A stretch of DNA of 64,000 bases, from NCBI RefSeq assembly GCF_004421005.1, contig NZ_CP038026.1, forward strand, positions 1,426,001 to 1,490,000, in the 5' to 3' direction. Positions 56,127 to 64,000 of this stretch are shown piece by piece. The notes under the pieces are model-generated. The model worked only from the letters and a program-made list of their open reading frames with translations, ran no database searches and was not told the origin of the DNA. The stretch is from Pseudoduganella plicata (GTDB taxonomy: Bacteria; Pseudomonadota; Gammaproteobacteria; Burkholderiales; Burkholderiaceae_D). The translations under genes and the position numbers were made by a program. Position 1 is the first letter of the stretch; each line of letters starts with the position of its first letter.

Positions 56127-57290
56127 TCAGCCCTCGCCCGGGGCGCCGAAGCCCCGTGGCAGCCGCGGCATCGTCAGCGTGAAGGTGGTTCCCGCCTGCG
56201 CGCTCGATGTCACCTCGACGCGGCCGCCATGCGACTGCACGATCTCGCGCGAGATGAACAGGCCGATCCCGAGACTGGTGCGTTCCGTATAGTCCGCGCT
56301 GACACTGGCAGCAATGCGCACCATCGGATCGAAAATACTGCCCAACTTTTCGGCTGGAATGGTCCGGCCCCGGTTGTTGACGGATATGACGATATCGGTA
56401 TCGCTGCCGCTTGCCCGCACCGTGACTGCCGTATCGTGTTGCCCGTACTGGATCGCGTTGCCGATCAGGTTTGACAGCACCTGGGCGATGCGGCTTTCGT
56501 CGAAGATCGCGTCGAGCTGGGGGGGCACGTGCAGATCGATGATCTGTTCCGGATGGAACGTGCGCAGCTCATTGACGACCAGCTCGCAGACCTCCACTAC
56601 GCTGCACTGCTTGACGCGGATCGGTATGCCCGGGCCCAGGTGAGTTCGCGTGAAGTCGATCAGATCGTTGATCAGCTTGCTCATGCGCTTGGCGCTGTTG
56701 AACATGCGCGTGGCCACCAGCACGTATTTCGACGCGATGTCGGTTGCCTGCATCAGGAACGTCGAGCCGCTGACGACGGTGCCCAGCGGGTTGCGCAGGT
56801 CGTGTCCAAGGATCGCCAGGAACATGTTCTGCGACTGCTTGACCATGTACTCGTAACGCGCCACCGATTCCGCCAGCGCCTGGTCGATCGCCTCGTTGAA
56901 GCGGGTGACGTCGGCCAGCTCCGTGCGGTGGCCTTCCGGGGTTGCCGCGACCCACTGCGTCAGCACGCTGGCGCGCAGCGCCCGGTATTCGGACACCAGC
57001 TGCACGACCGTATAACCGGACAGCAGGCGTGCCTCCGCATGGGTTTCGGCCGGCGTATCGTCGCTGCCGCGCTTGCCCAGGCCTTTCGACTTGGCCGCGC
57101 TTTCCTGCTCGGACTGGGGCCGCTCCAGATCGCGGGCAATCGCGTGCAGCATCTGCTTCGCGTGGTCGCGCAGTTCGGTATCGTCCATCGTCAGCGCCGG
57201 CGGTTCGATCGTGCGCGCGAAATCCTCCCATGCCTGAAGAATGGATTCCATATTGTCACTGATGAAGCCGGCAAGGCGATGTTGTGTCAT
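56127..57290 (-). CDS. Sensor histidine kinase with RsbRD-like N-terminal domain
   Basis: A 387-residue soluble kinase. Residues 10-145 form a helical RsbT co-antagonist (RsbRD_N)-like domain (SILQAWEDFARTIEP, LRDHAKQMLHAIARDLERP, LLSGYTVVQLVSEYRALRAS). HisKA has His163 (MFLAILGHDLRNPLGTVVSG), and HATPase_c has NLIGNAIQYG, a changed N/G1 box (ISVNNRGRTIP, where DNG is replaced by NNR) and SLGIGLFISREIV. This kinase type is common in Oxalobacteraceae and Burkholderiales and usually lacks an adjacent regulator, as here. The substituted G1 box may lower ATP binding. The ribosome site is weak (AGGA 12 bases upstream). Confidence 0.9.
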   Translation of the reverse strand: MTQHRLAGFISDNMESILQAWEDFARTIEPPALTMDDTELRDHAKQMLHAIARDLERPQSEQESAAKSKGLGKRGSDDTPAETHAEARLLSGYTVVQLVSEYRALRASVLTQWVAATPEGHRTELADVTRFNEAIDQALAESVARYEYMVKQSQNMFLAILGHDLRNPLGTVVSGSTFLMQATDIASKYVLVATRMFNSAKRMSKLINDLIDFTRTHLGPGIPIRVKQCSVVEVCELVVNELRTFHPEQIIDLHVPPQLDAIFDESRIAQVLSNLIGNAIQYGQHDTAVTVRASGSDTDIVISVNNRGRTIPAEKLGSIFDPMVRIAASVSADYTERTSLGIGLFISREIVQSHGGRVEVTSSAQAGTTFTLTMPRLPRGFGAPGEG

Positions 57291-57608
57291 GTATTGTGCA
57301 ATCCTGTAATACCCGAGTCCGCGAAAGTCACATCGAAAGGGTGTCGGCCATCCTAGCAGCTATTGTCCGGCGCATCGGTTCATTTACGCTGCGCCGGCCG
57401 AATTGAAACAAATACGAAATGTTTAGGTGAATTCGCGAAACCGCTGTATATTTCCCCCTGCACTACATCAAGTCGTCGTTATTGTTGGTCTTTCTCTCCC
57501 GTCTCGCTGTGTTACCGCCGCGGTCCTGTTTGATGTCCTCCGTTACATCCCCTCTTGGTCGAAAGTGCATTTCGAGCGATTTTGCTCATGCAAACTAAAG
57601 GAAATTAC
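57291..57608 (+). promoter_or_regulatory. Promoter and long leader of the cold-shock gene
   Basis: This 318-bp gap ends in a leader that is much less GC-rich than the surroundings and rich in pyrimidines (57450-57600). A TATATT hexamer at 57447-57452 could be a -10 box, which would give a 5' leader of about 150 bases, as in cspA mRNAs where the leader folds as a temperature sensor. The -35 is not convincing. Confidence 0.4.
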
Positions 57609-57818
57609 ATGACTACTCAAACCGGCACCGTAAAATGGTTCAACGACGCTAAAGGCTTCGGCTTCATCACCCCGGACGCTGGCGGCGCCGACCTGTTCGC
57701 CCACTTCGGCGATATCCAGTCGGAAGGTTTCAAGAGCCTGTCGGAAAACCAGCGCGTGTCGTTTGTCCGCTCGACTGGCCCTAAGGGCGAAAAAGCCGGT
57801 AATATCTGCGCAATCTAA
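57609..57818 (+). CDS. Cold-shock protein (CspA family)
   Basis: A 69-residue single cold-shock domain: [19 protein letters not shown] with RNP1 KGFGFI (15-20) and RNP2 DLFAHF (28-33), then the [18 protein letters not shown] strand pair. It binds single-stranded RNA or DNA and prevents secondary structure at low temperature. The C-terminus GNICAI departs from the usual A-x-V end and places a Cys there. AAAGGAAA precedes the ATG. Followed by a strong terminator, so the gene is monocistronic. Confidence 0.97.
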   Translation: MTTQTGTVKWFNDAKGFGFITPDAGGADLFAHFGDIQSEGFKSLSENQRVSFVRSTGPKGEKAGNICAI

Positions 57819-57877
57819 TACCGGTTTCGATTCGGCCTGCACCATGCAGATAGCATGGGCGGTGTCGGATGGAAATT

Positions 57878-57906
57878 AAAAAGCCCGCCAAATTGGCGGG
57901 CTTTTT
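57878..57906 (+). terminator. Rho-independent terminator of the cold-shock gene
   Basis: Perfect 8-bp stem GCCCGCCA/TGGCGGGC with a 3-base loop, preceded by five A and followed by five T. It can work in both directions and lies 60 bp after the stop codon. Confidence 0.95.
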
Positions 57907-58055
57907 GCTTTGACGCCTGATCCAGCGCCGCTGAGCTATCCATCAAACGCTTCCCTAATCAGACGGGACTCGACATCTAGTCGAGGTCTGGCCTTGTCGG
58001 ATTTTGAAGTGCCCTTTGTCGAAGCTGGCGAGAGCCATCTCCTACTGGAATTGGT

Positions 58056-58808
58056 TCACAATATGCCCCGGCCGGTGGCGGCCCAGTAAATGCCGCCAAA
58101 CAGGTGATGACGGAACACGGCATCGCCATATGTTGCCGGCAGATGTCCCAGCGCCGTGTAGAACGAGCGCCCGCCGTCGAAGTGCTGATACCAGCTGACC
58201 GGATGGAAGCTGCCCATGCCGCGCCCCGCCTTGCCCGGCCACTGCGTCTCGGGCTTGTAAGTGCTTTCATCCACCGTCAGCAGGTAGCGCAGCGTGGACG
58301 AACGCGCCGGGCCGAACTCGTACCACTCCTCGGTCGCATAGCTGCGCGGCGCGAAGCGCTCCATGCCGGGGAAGGTGGCGTCGCGCACCTGCAGCACGGC
58401 CGTCTGCACGGCCGGATGGACGTGGAACATATGGCCGACCAGCCGCGTGTACCACGGCCAGTCGTATTCGGTGTCGGCGGCGCTGTGGATGCCGACGTAG
58501 CCGCCGCCGGCACGGATGTAGCGCTCGAACGCCCCCTGCTGGACGTCGTTCAGCACGTCGCCAGTCGTCGACAGGAATACGACGGCCTGGTATTTCGCCA
58601 GCTCCTTGTCGTTGAAGACGCGGTGAGGATCCTCCGTCCAGAACACGTCGAAATCGTGCAGCCGTCCCAGCTCCCGGATGGCGGTCACCCCGGCATGGAT
58701 CGACTCATGATGCCAGCCGGCCGTTTTCGAGAACACGAGGACATTGAACTGAGCCGCCTGGGCCAGGCTACCCGCGCACAACAGGCCGGCGACGGCAAGC
58801 GCCTTCAT
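58056..58808 (-). CDS. Secreted ThuA-domain protein
   Basis: A 250-residue protein with signal peptide (cleavage near SLAQA-A, residue 18) and a ThuA-like class-I glutamine amidotransferase fold: FNVLVFSKTAGWHHESIHAG at the start, YQAVVFLSTTGDVL, GGGYVGIHSAADTEYDWPWY, and HPVSWYQHFDGGRSFYTALG near the end. These proteins occur in plant-glycan loci and in trehalose utilisation; a keto-glucoside hydratase/lyase role has been proposed for some relatives. The ATG overlaps the GH3 stop (ATGA), so it is the third gene of the GH31-GH3 operon. Confidence 0.9.
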   Translation of the reverse strand: MKALAVAGLLCAGSLAQAAQFNVLVFSKTAGWHHESIHAGVTAIRELGRLHDFDVFWTEDPHRVFNDKELAKYQAVVFLSTTGDVLNDVQQGAFERYIRAGGGYVGIHSAADTEYDWPWYTRLVGHMFHVHPAVQTAVLQVRDATFPGMERFAPRSYATEEWYEFGPARSSTLRYLLTVDESTYKPETQWPGKAGRGMGSFHPVSWYQHFDGGRSFYTALGHLPATYGDAVFRHHLFGGIYWAATGRGIL

Positions 58809-60991
58809 CGCTGCAGCGCCACAGGAATCGTGGCCGCGCCCACCTTCGCCGTTGCCCGCGCCACCGGCGCATCGGACGCGGTAGCCAGGGTGAAGGTGTA
58901 CTGCCCCGGCGCGACCTTCCACGCGCCCGCTTTGGTCGAGTAGACGGCCAGCATCCGTGCCGGCACCGTCACGCTGACCTTGCGCGCCTCGCCCGGCTGC
59001 AGCAGCACCTTGCCCCAGCCCGCCAGGCGGCGTGGCGCCTCCCAGCCGGCCGCCGCACCGGCGCTGGCATACACCTGCGGCACCGCATAGCCGGCGCGCG
59101 CGCCCGTGTTCTTCACCGTAAAGTCGACGATGACGTCACCCCTGGCGGCGGCGCGCGCGGCCAGCCCGTCGAACGCGAACGTCGTGTAGGACAGGCCATG
59201 ACCGAATGCGAACAGCGGCTTGTGGCCCTTCCTGTCGAACCACTTGTAGCCGACGGCGGCGCCTTCGATGTTGTAGTCGGTCGATACGCGAGCCTTGGGA
59301 TCCTTGTTGCCATCGATCCGTGGCCGCGGCAGTTGCGCTTCCGATGCCGGGAACGTGGCCGGCAGGCGGCCGGCTGCATCCACTTCGCCCGTCAGCACGC
59401 GCGCGATGGCTTCGCCGCCAGCCGTCCCCGGATACCATGCCGCCAGCACGGCACCGGCCTTGTCCACCCAGGGCATCGTCACCGGCCCGCCCGTTTCCAG
59501 CACGACGACGGTGCGCCGGTTGGCACTGGCGACGGCGTCGATCAGCGCGTCCTGGTTGTCCGGCAGCGACAGCGACGGCACGTCGAAGCTCTCCGCCGTC
59601 CACTGCGTGCCGAACACGATGGCGACGTCGCTCTGCGCCGCCAGCTTCGCCGCCGCCGCCACGTCCTTGCCGTCGTGGTAGACGACCTTCGCTTTCATGC
59701 GCGCGGCCAGCGCCTTCATCGGCGAGGACGGATACCAGACGATCGGGCCGGGGAAGCTTTTCGGTCCTTCGCCCTTGACGGCGCTGCCGCCGACGGGGTG
59801 CACCTGCGCCGCGCCGCCGCCGGAAATCACCCCCACGTCCGCATGGCCGCCGATGACGGCGATCGTGCGGACATCCTGCGCCAGCGGCAGCAGGTTGCCG
59901 CCATTCTTCAGCAGCACCATACCCTCTTCCGCGCCGCGCTGCGTGATCTTCGCGTGTGCCGCGAAGTCGATCTTCTCCGGCTCCACGACGGGCACCGGAT
60001 TGTCCAGCAGCCCGTTGGCGGCCATCGCCCACAGGATCCGCCGCGCCATGTCGTCCAGCCGCGCCTGCGGCACGTGGCCGTTGTCCACCGCCTCGCGCAG
60101 CGCCGGGCCGAAGTATGGCGAAGCGTCGAACGGCCAGCCGGACTGCTGGTCCAGGCCCGCGTTGGCGGCCGGGATCGTCGAGTGCACGGCGCCCCAGTCC
60201 GACATCACGTAGCCTTTATAACCCCAGTCGCGCTTGAGCACCTTGTTCAGCAGGTAGTCGCTCTCGCATGCATACGCGCCGTTGACGCGGTTGTACGCGC
60301 ACATGACGGAACCGGGATTGCCCTTTTCGGTGGCGATCTGCAGCGCCAGCAGGTCGGACATGCGTCCGGCGGCATCGTCGATCTTCACGTCGACGGTCAT
60401 GCGGTTGGTTTCCTGGTCGTTGAAGGCGAAGTGCTTCAACGTCGAGACGATGCCGTTCGACTGGATGCCGCGGATCTGTTCTCCCGTCATCCAGCCCGCC
60501 AGCAGCGGGTCCTCGCCGCCGTACTCGAAGTTGCGGCCGTTGCGCGGTTCGCGCATCAGGTTGACGGAACCGGCCAGCAGCACGTTATGGCCGGACAGCC
60601 GGGCCTCCTTGCCGATCATGGCGCCCGCCTCATATGCCAGCTGGCGGTTCCACGTGGCCGCCGTGGCGAGGCCGGAAGGCAGCGCCGTGCGGCCGCGCGG
60701 TTCCGGCGACGGTTGCGTCGCCACGCCAATCCCGGCATCGGTCTGGTGCTGCGGCGGGATCTTCAGGCGCTCCACGCCGTGAATGAAGCCGGCCGTGTAG
60801 TTGATGCCCTCCTTCGGGCGTGCGACGCCGTTGAAGTCCGTGGAAAAATATCCGAACACGAGACGCAGCTTGTCTTCCTGCGTCATCTGCGCCACCAGCG
60901 CGCTGGCGCGCTGCTCTGGATCCGTCACCTGGGCCCCGGCGCCGGCGGCGAACAATACCGTCAGCGCGCAGGCGAGCCGTTTTACTCTCAT
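58805..60991 (-). CDS. Secreted GH3 beta-glucosidase/beta-xylosidase-like
   Basis: A 728-residue GH3 enzyme: signal peptide (cleavage near AGAGA-Q), (beta/alpha)8 domain with substrate-binding GVERLKIPPQHQTDAGIGVA and nucleophile Asp265 (YVMSDWGAVHST), (alpha/beta)6 sandwich (about 350-560) with KNGGNLLPL and LETGGPVTMPW, and a fibronectin-III-like C-terminus (about 610-690). ATG 60991 is preferred, with GAGGA 9 bases upstream; ATG 61000 is an alternative. It follows GH31 closely (overlap or 12 bp depending on start). Most likely it removes beta-glucosyl residues after the alpha-xylosidase exposes them. Xylosidase or arabinosidase activity cannot be excluded. Confidence 0.9.
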   Translation of the reverse strand: MRVKRLACALTVLFAAGAGAQVTDPEQRASALVAQMTQEDKLRLVFGYFSTDFNGVARPKEGINYTAGFIHGVERLKIPPQHQTDAGIGVATQPSPEPRGRTALPSGLATAATWNRQLAYEAGAMIGKEARLSGHNVLLAGSVNLMREPRNGRNFEYGGEDPLLAGWMTGEQIRGIQSNGIVSTLKHFAFNDQETNRMTVDVKIDDAAGRMSDLLALQIATEKGNPGSVMCAYNRVNGAYACESDYLLNKVLKRDWGYKGYVMSDWGAVHSTIPAANAGLDQQSGWPFDASPYFGPALREAVDNGHVPQARLDDMARRILWAMAANGLLDNPVPVVEPEKIDFAAHAKITQRGAEEGMVLLKNGGNLLPLAQDVRTIAVIGGHADVGVISGGGAAQVHPVGGSAVKGEGPKSFPGPIVWYPSSPMKALAARMKAKVVYHDGKDVAAAAKLAAQSDVAIVFGTQWTAESFDVPSLSLPDNQDALIDAVASANRRTVVVLETGGPVTMPWVDKAGAVLAAWYPGTAGGEAIARVLTGEVDAAGRLPATFPASEAQLPRPRIDGNKDPKARVSTDYNIEGAAVGYKWFDRKGHKPLFAFGHGLSYTTFAFDGLAARAAARGDVIVDFTVKNTGARAGYAVPQVYASAGAAAGWEAPRRLAGWGKVLLQPGEARKVSVTVPARMLAVYSTKAGAWKVAPGQYTFTLATASDAPVARATAKVGAATIPVALQR

Positions 60992-61002
60992 GCGTTGCAT
61001 CC

Positions 61003-63873
61003 TCACAGTTTTACAGAGACGGCCTTGCCGTCGTAGGTCACTTCCTTGTCGGCCGTGTCGAGCGTATCGGCGGACGATACACCCGGCTTGACGAAGTGCA
61101 CGCGGAACGTGCGCTTCCCGACCATCCCTTTGTACTTGCCTTCGCGCGCACCAATCGACAGCGTGCCGCTGCGGTCGTCGTAACGCAACGCGATGCGCGT
61201 GAACTCGCCGCGGCGGTAGGCTTCCGAGACGCCGTCGTCTTCGTACAGGCTGAACTCACCGTTCGCGCCCGTGTAGACCTTGACCGTCACCGGCGCATCC
61301 GGCTTCTCGTCGACGTATTGCGTCACGGGGCCCATCGGCACGATGGCGCCGGCCTTGACCAGCAGCGGCATCTGTGTTTCCGGCGCCTTGACGACGATCG
61401 TCTTGCCGCCCTCATGACGCTCGCCCGTGAAGTAGTCGTACCACGCGGCGCCTTTCGGCAGGTAGACGCTGCGCTCGCGCGCACCGTATTCATATACAGG
61501 CGCCACCAGCATCGAACGGCCGAACAGGTACGCGTCGCGGATGTCCTTGACCTTGTCGTCATTCGGGAAGTCCATCACTAGGCCGCGCATGATCGAGCCG
61601 TTGTTGAAGTGCGTGTCCGATGCCGTCGCGTAGATGTAGGGCATCAGGCGGTAGCGCAGCTTCAGGTACCAGATCATCGAGTCGCGCATCGGCGAACCTT
61701 CCGGCGCGATGTTGTAGATCTCGCGCTTGACCACTTCGCCGTGCGAGCGGAACAGCGGCGAGAACGCGCCGAACTGGAACCAGCGCAGGTTCATTTCCTG
61801 CCACTCGCGGATGTCTTCCGGCTTTGCCGTGCTGCCATCTACGCGGCGGTTCTCCTGCGCCGAGCCCAGTTCGCCCGTCTGGAAACGCGTCTCCTGCGCA
61901 TAGCCGCCGATATCGTGCGTCCACATCGGCAAGCCGGACAGGGACGCCTGCACGCCCGCCGAGATCTGGTCGTACAGATTGTTCCACCGACCCACCGTAT
62001 CGCCGCTCCAGATGGCAACCGCGTTGCGCTGCACGCCGGCGAAACCGGAACGCGACAGGATGAACTGGCGGGTATCGGGCTGATCGCGCTTCAGGTGGTC
62101 GTGGAAGCCCTGCGTGTGCGCCAGGCTGTATGTATTGAACGTGACCTCGCCGGGACCGTAGACGGTCGGGCCGATCAGCTTCTTGAAGTCCTCCAGGCGC
62201 GAGTTCGACAGCACGTCCGGTTCCGTATTGTCCATCCACCAGGCGTCGATGCCCAGGTCGACCAGTTTCGTCTTCAGCTGGCGATAGTAGATGTCGCGCG
62301 CCTTTTCCGTGTACGGGTCGTAGTGGCTGTTCTTGTAGCCGGGTCCGACCCAATCGAGGTCGCCGTTCTCCACGTTCTTGGTCCACATGCCGCCGGCCGC
62401 CTGCAGCTCCTTGTAGTTGTCCGTATTGGCGTAGAACTTGCCCCAGATCGAGAACATGATGTGGGCGTTCTGACGGTGCACCTCGTCCACCATGCCTTTC
62501 GGGTCGGGAAAACGCTTCTTGTCGAAGTCATGCGAACCCCAGCCGTTTTCCGGCCAGTAGAACCAGTCCTGCACGATATTATCCAGTGGCCAGCCGCGCT
62601 GGCGGTACTGCCTGACCGTGTCCAGCAGTTGTTCCTGCGTCTCGTAGCGCTGGCGCGACTGCCAGAAGCCGAACGCCCACTTCGGCATCATCGGCTGTTC
62701 GCCCGTCAGCGTGCGGTAGCCGCCGATGACGCTGTCGATGCTGGTGCCGCGGATGACGTAGTAATTGATCGCCTCGGCCACCTCGGACGACAAGGTCAGC
62801 GAATGGCGCTCGGGCGCTGGCAGCGGATCGTTGTGGGTAACGGCGATCATGCCGCCTTCGGGTTTCCAGTCCAGGTGGAACCTGACCGGTTTGTCGGCTG
62901 TGAAGTCGATGTCGAAGTTGTGGTACCACGGGTTCCAGCCCTGGCGCCAGACATCCAGCACCTTCTTGCCGTCGATCGTCAGGGTGGCGTAGTCGGACGA
63001 GTACAGCTGCATCTTGTGGCGGCCCGGTTTCGACGACGCCAGCGTCCCTTCCCACACCACGCGCACGTTCTTCAGCGCTTTCAGCGGGCCAAGTTCCTTC
63101 GGCCAGAACTCGGCGACGTCCTTCAGGTACTGGTAGCGCAGGTCGTCTTCGCGGCGCGTGAGGGCGAGCTTGTCGCCGATGTAGTAGCGCGCCGTCAGTG
63201 CACCCGGCTTGCCGTCGGCGTCCGTCAGCTGCAGGTCGCGCTTCATCGGGCCATACGGACGGGCGTCGCCGAAGCGCGAAATGCCGTTGTTGTCCCACAG
63301 GACGCCGTAGTTCTTGTCCGAGACGACGAACGGCACGGCGATGTCCATATTGTGCTGCTGCAGGAGCACGTCCTCGCCGTTCAGGTTCATCTGGCCGTTC
63401 TGGTGCTGGCCGGTGCCGTAGAACGCGTCCTTCGTGCCGTGGTTGAAGCCCTGCTTGACCGTGACGAACGCCTTGCCTTCCAGGTTAACGGGTGCGATGC
63501 TCTCGCTGTCCTGCTTCAGGAAGACCGGACCTTTCGGATCGGCGAATTGCACCTGGCCGTCGGCCAACGAAACGGTGGCGACGACGTTCCTCGTCGTCAG
63601 CGCGACCGCGTTGCCCGTCTTCTTGACGTCGAAGCGGCACGCGCATGGCCTGGCGATCGTCATCATCGATGGCGTGAGCTGCTTGCCGGCCTGATCGACC
63701 TTGACGACGTGAACGATATTGTCCGCCATGACCTCCAGGCGGATTTCCTTCGCCGCGCCGCTGTCGGGCGTGATCGCGACGCCGGTGGCGGTCTGCTGGA
63801 ACGTGCCGGCCCACGCCTGGCCGCATGCCATCGCCAGGGTGGCGCATGCCAGGCTGATTGTCTTCATCTGCAT
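61003..63873 (-). CDS. Secreted GH31 alpha-xylosidase-like enzyme with PA14 insert
   Basis: A 956-residue GH31 enzyme. Signal peptide (cleavage near GQAWA-G, residue 22), N-terminal beta domain, then a PA14 domain at about 225-345 (ALTARYYIGDKLALTRREDD to VRFHLDWKPEGGMIAV). The catalytic barrel has nucleophile Asp548 (IDAWWMDNTEPDVL) and acid/base Asp625 (VAIWSGDTVGRW). Length, PA14 insertion and active-site wording agree with Cellvibrio Xyl31A, an alpha-xylosidase acting on xyloglucan oligosaccharides. ATG 63873 has GGGGA about 10 bases upstream. It starts 23 bp after the end of the probable receptor gene at the window edge. Confidence 0.91.
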   Translation of the reverse strand: MQMKTISLACATLAMACGQAWAGTFQQTATGVAITPDSGAAKEIRLEVMADNIVHVVKVDQAGKQLTPSMMTIARPCACRFDVKKTGNAVALTTRNVVATVSLADGQVQFADPKGPVFLKQDSESIAPVNLEGKAFVTVKQGFNHGTKDAFYGTGQHQNGQMNLNGEDVLLQQHNMDIAVPFVVSDKNYGVLWDNNGISRFGDARPYGPMKRDLQLTDADGKPGALTARYYIGDKLALTRREDDLRYQYLKDVAEFWPKELGPLKALKNVRVVWEGTLASSKPGRHKMQLYSSDYATLTIDGKKVLDVWRQGWNPWYHNFDIDFTADKPVRFHLDWKPEGGMIAVTHNDPLPAPERHSLTLSSEVAEAINYYVIRGTSIDSVIGGYRTLTGEQPMMPKWAFGFWQSRQRYETQEQLLDTVRQYRQRGWPLDNIVQDWFYWPENGWGSHDFDKKRFPDPKGMVDEVHRQNAHIMFSIWGKFYANTDNYKELQAAGGMWTKNVENGDLDWVGPGYKNSHYDPYTEKARDIYYRQLKTKLVDLGIDAWWMDNTEPDVLSNSRLEDFKKLIGPTVYGPGEVTFNTYSLAHTQGFHDHLKRDQPDTRQFILSRSGFAGVQRNAVAIWSGDTVGRWNNLYDQISAGVQASLSGLPMWTHDIGGYAQETRFQTGELGSAQENRRVDGSTAKPEDIREWQEMNLRWFQFGAFSPLFRSHGEVVKREIYNIAPEGSPMRDSMIWYLKLRYRLMPYIYATASDTHFNNGSIMRGLVMDFPNDDKVKDIRDAYLFGRSMLVAPVYEYGARERSVYLPKGAAWYDYFTGERHEGGKTIVVKAPETQMPLLVKAGAIVPMGPVTQYVDEKPDAPVTVKVYTGANGEFSLYEDDGVSEAYRRGEFTRIALRYDDRSGTLSIGAREGKYKGMVGKRTFRVHFVKPGVSSADTLDTADKEVTYDGKAVSVKL

Positions 63874-63896
63874 TGTCTGTTGTCCCCGTATCGTTA

Positions 63897-64000
63897 TCAA
63901 TATGTACCCAGCCTCACGCGCAGCACCGTCGGTCGCGCCATGAAATTGAGGCCGTAGTCGGTCTGGTCGCCATTCCAGTTGCGTTCCATGGTCCAGCGGC
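63897..64000 (-). CDS. C-terminal end of a probable TonB-dependent receptor (cut by window edge)
   Basis: The last 34 codons of a minus-strand gene that continues outside the window, ending with TGA at 63897-63899. The visible sequence RNWNGDQTDYGLNFMARPTV then LRVRLGTY has the alternating pattern and near-terminal aromatic of a final outer-membrane beta strand, and similar DYGxNFxARP endings occur in glycan-type TonB receptors. A receptor immediately before GH31-GH3 would also match the layout of the other loci here. The identification rests on few residues. Confidence 0.5.
   Translation of the reverse strand, partial: RWTMERNWNGDQTDYGLNFMARPTVLRVRLGTY

Noticed and set aside
61609..63957. 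A long plus-strand open frame opposite GH31
   Set aside because: Shadow of the GH31 gene; no recognisable motif and no ribosome site.

Overview
The window looks like a chromosomal segment of a high-GC, glycan-degrading betaproteobacterium, most likely Oxalobacteraceae of the Massilia/Duganella/Pseudoduganella type. The reasons are uniformly GC-rich codon use, several large TonB-dependent receptors paired with glycoside hydrolases, a non-phosphorylative pentose pathway, and REP-like inverted repeats built on GGGGTCAGGCAC. I see no rRNA, tRNA, CRISPR array, insertion sequence or phage gene.

Region 1 (about 1-26.6 kb, all on the minus strand) is one large L-arabinan/arabinoside utilisation locus. 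Read in transcription order it has (i) a TonB-dependent receptor, a GPH-type cation symporter, a cytoplasmic GH43 arabinofuranosidase and aldose 1-epimerase, closed by a perfect terminator; (ii) the non-phosphorylative pentose pathway (IlvD/Edd-type arabonate dehydratase, FAH-family 2-keto-3-deoxypentonate dehydratase with a frameshift, alpha-ketoglutarate semialdehyde dehydrogenase, SDR sugar dehydrogenase), followed by secreted GH97, GH51, two GH43 and GH127 enzymes; (iii) a YtfQRT-YjfF furanose ABC transporter with another secreted GH43; and (iv) a LysR-type regulator cut by the window edge. The three transcription units each carry the same 42-bp element with identical internal spacing, a GATAY-N8-RTATC palindrome and an ATTGG box. 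This suggests one regulator, possibly the LysR protein, controls the whole locus. Polymer would be cut outside the cell, oligosaccharides imported by the receptor and symporter, monomer by the ABC system, and pentose oxidised to 2-oxoglutarate.

Region 2 (26.6-36.1 kb) is mixed: a decayed STAND-ATPase regulator, a NarL-type response regulator, AMP nucleosidase, a GAF/PAS histidine kinase, a MATE transporter, a group III truncated haemoglobin and a TonB-dependent receptor.

Region 3 (36.4-47.8 kb, plus strand) starts with another TonB-dependent receptor. A tightly overlapping four-gene operon follows: a CruF-like (DUF422) membrane protein, an MpaB/Lcp-like haem oxygenase (DUF2236), a 7TMR-DISM hybrid histidine kinase with HPt domain, and a REC-GGDEF protein. 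This is the least familiar arrangement in the window. DNA polymerase II follows.

Region 4 (47.8-64 kb) has a GH35 beta-galactosidase with its TonB-dependent receptor, small stress/housekeeping genes (cupin, alpha/beta hydrolase, DUF1275, TMEM175, RsbRD-type histidine kinase, cold-shock protein), and then a minus-strand GH31 (with PA14 insert)-GH3-ThuA operon downstream of the end of what is probably another TonB-dependent receptor. The GH35 and GH31/GH3 sets resemble xyloglucan side-chain enzymes.
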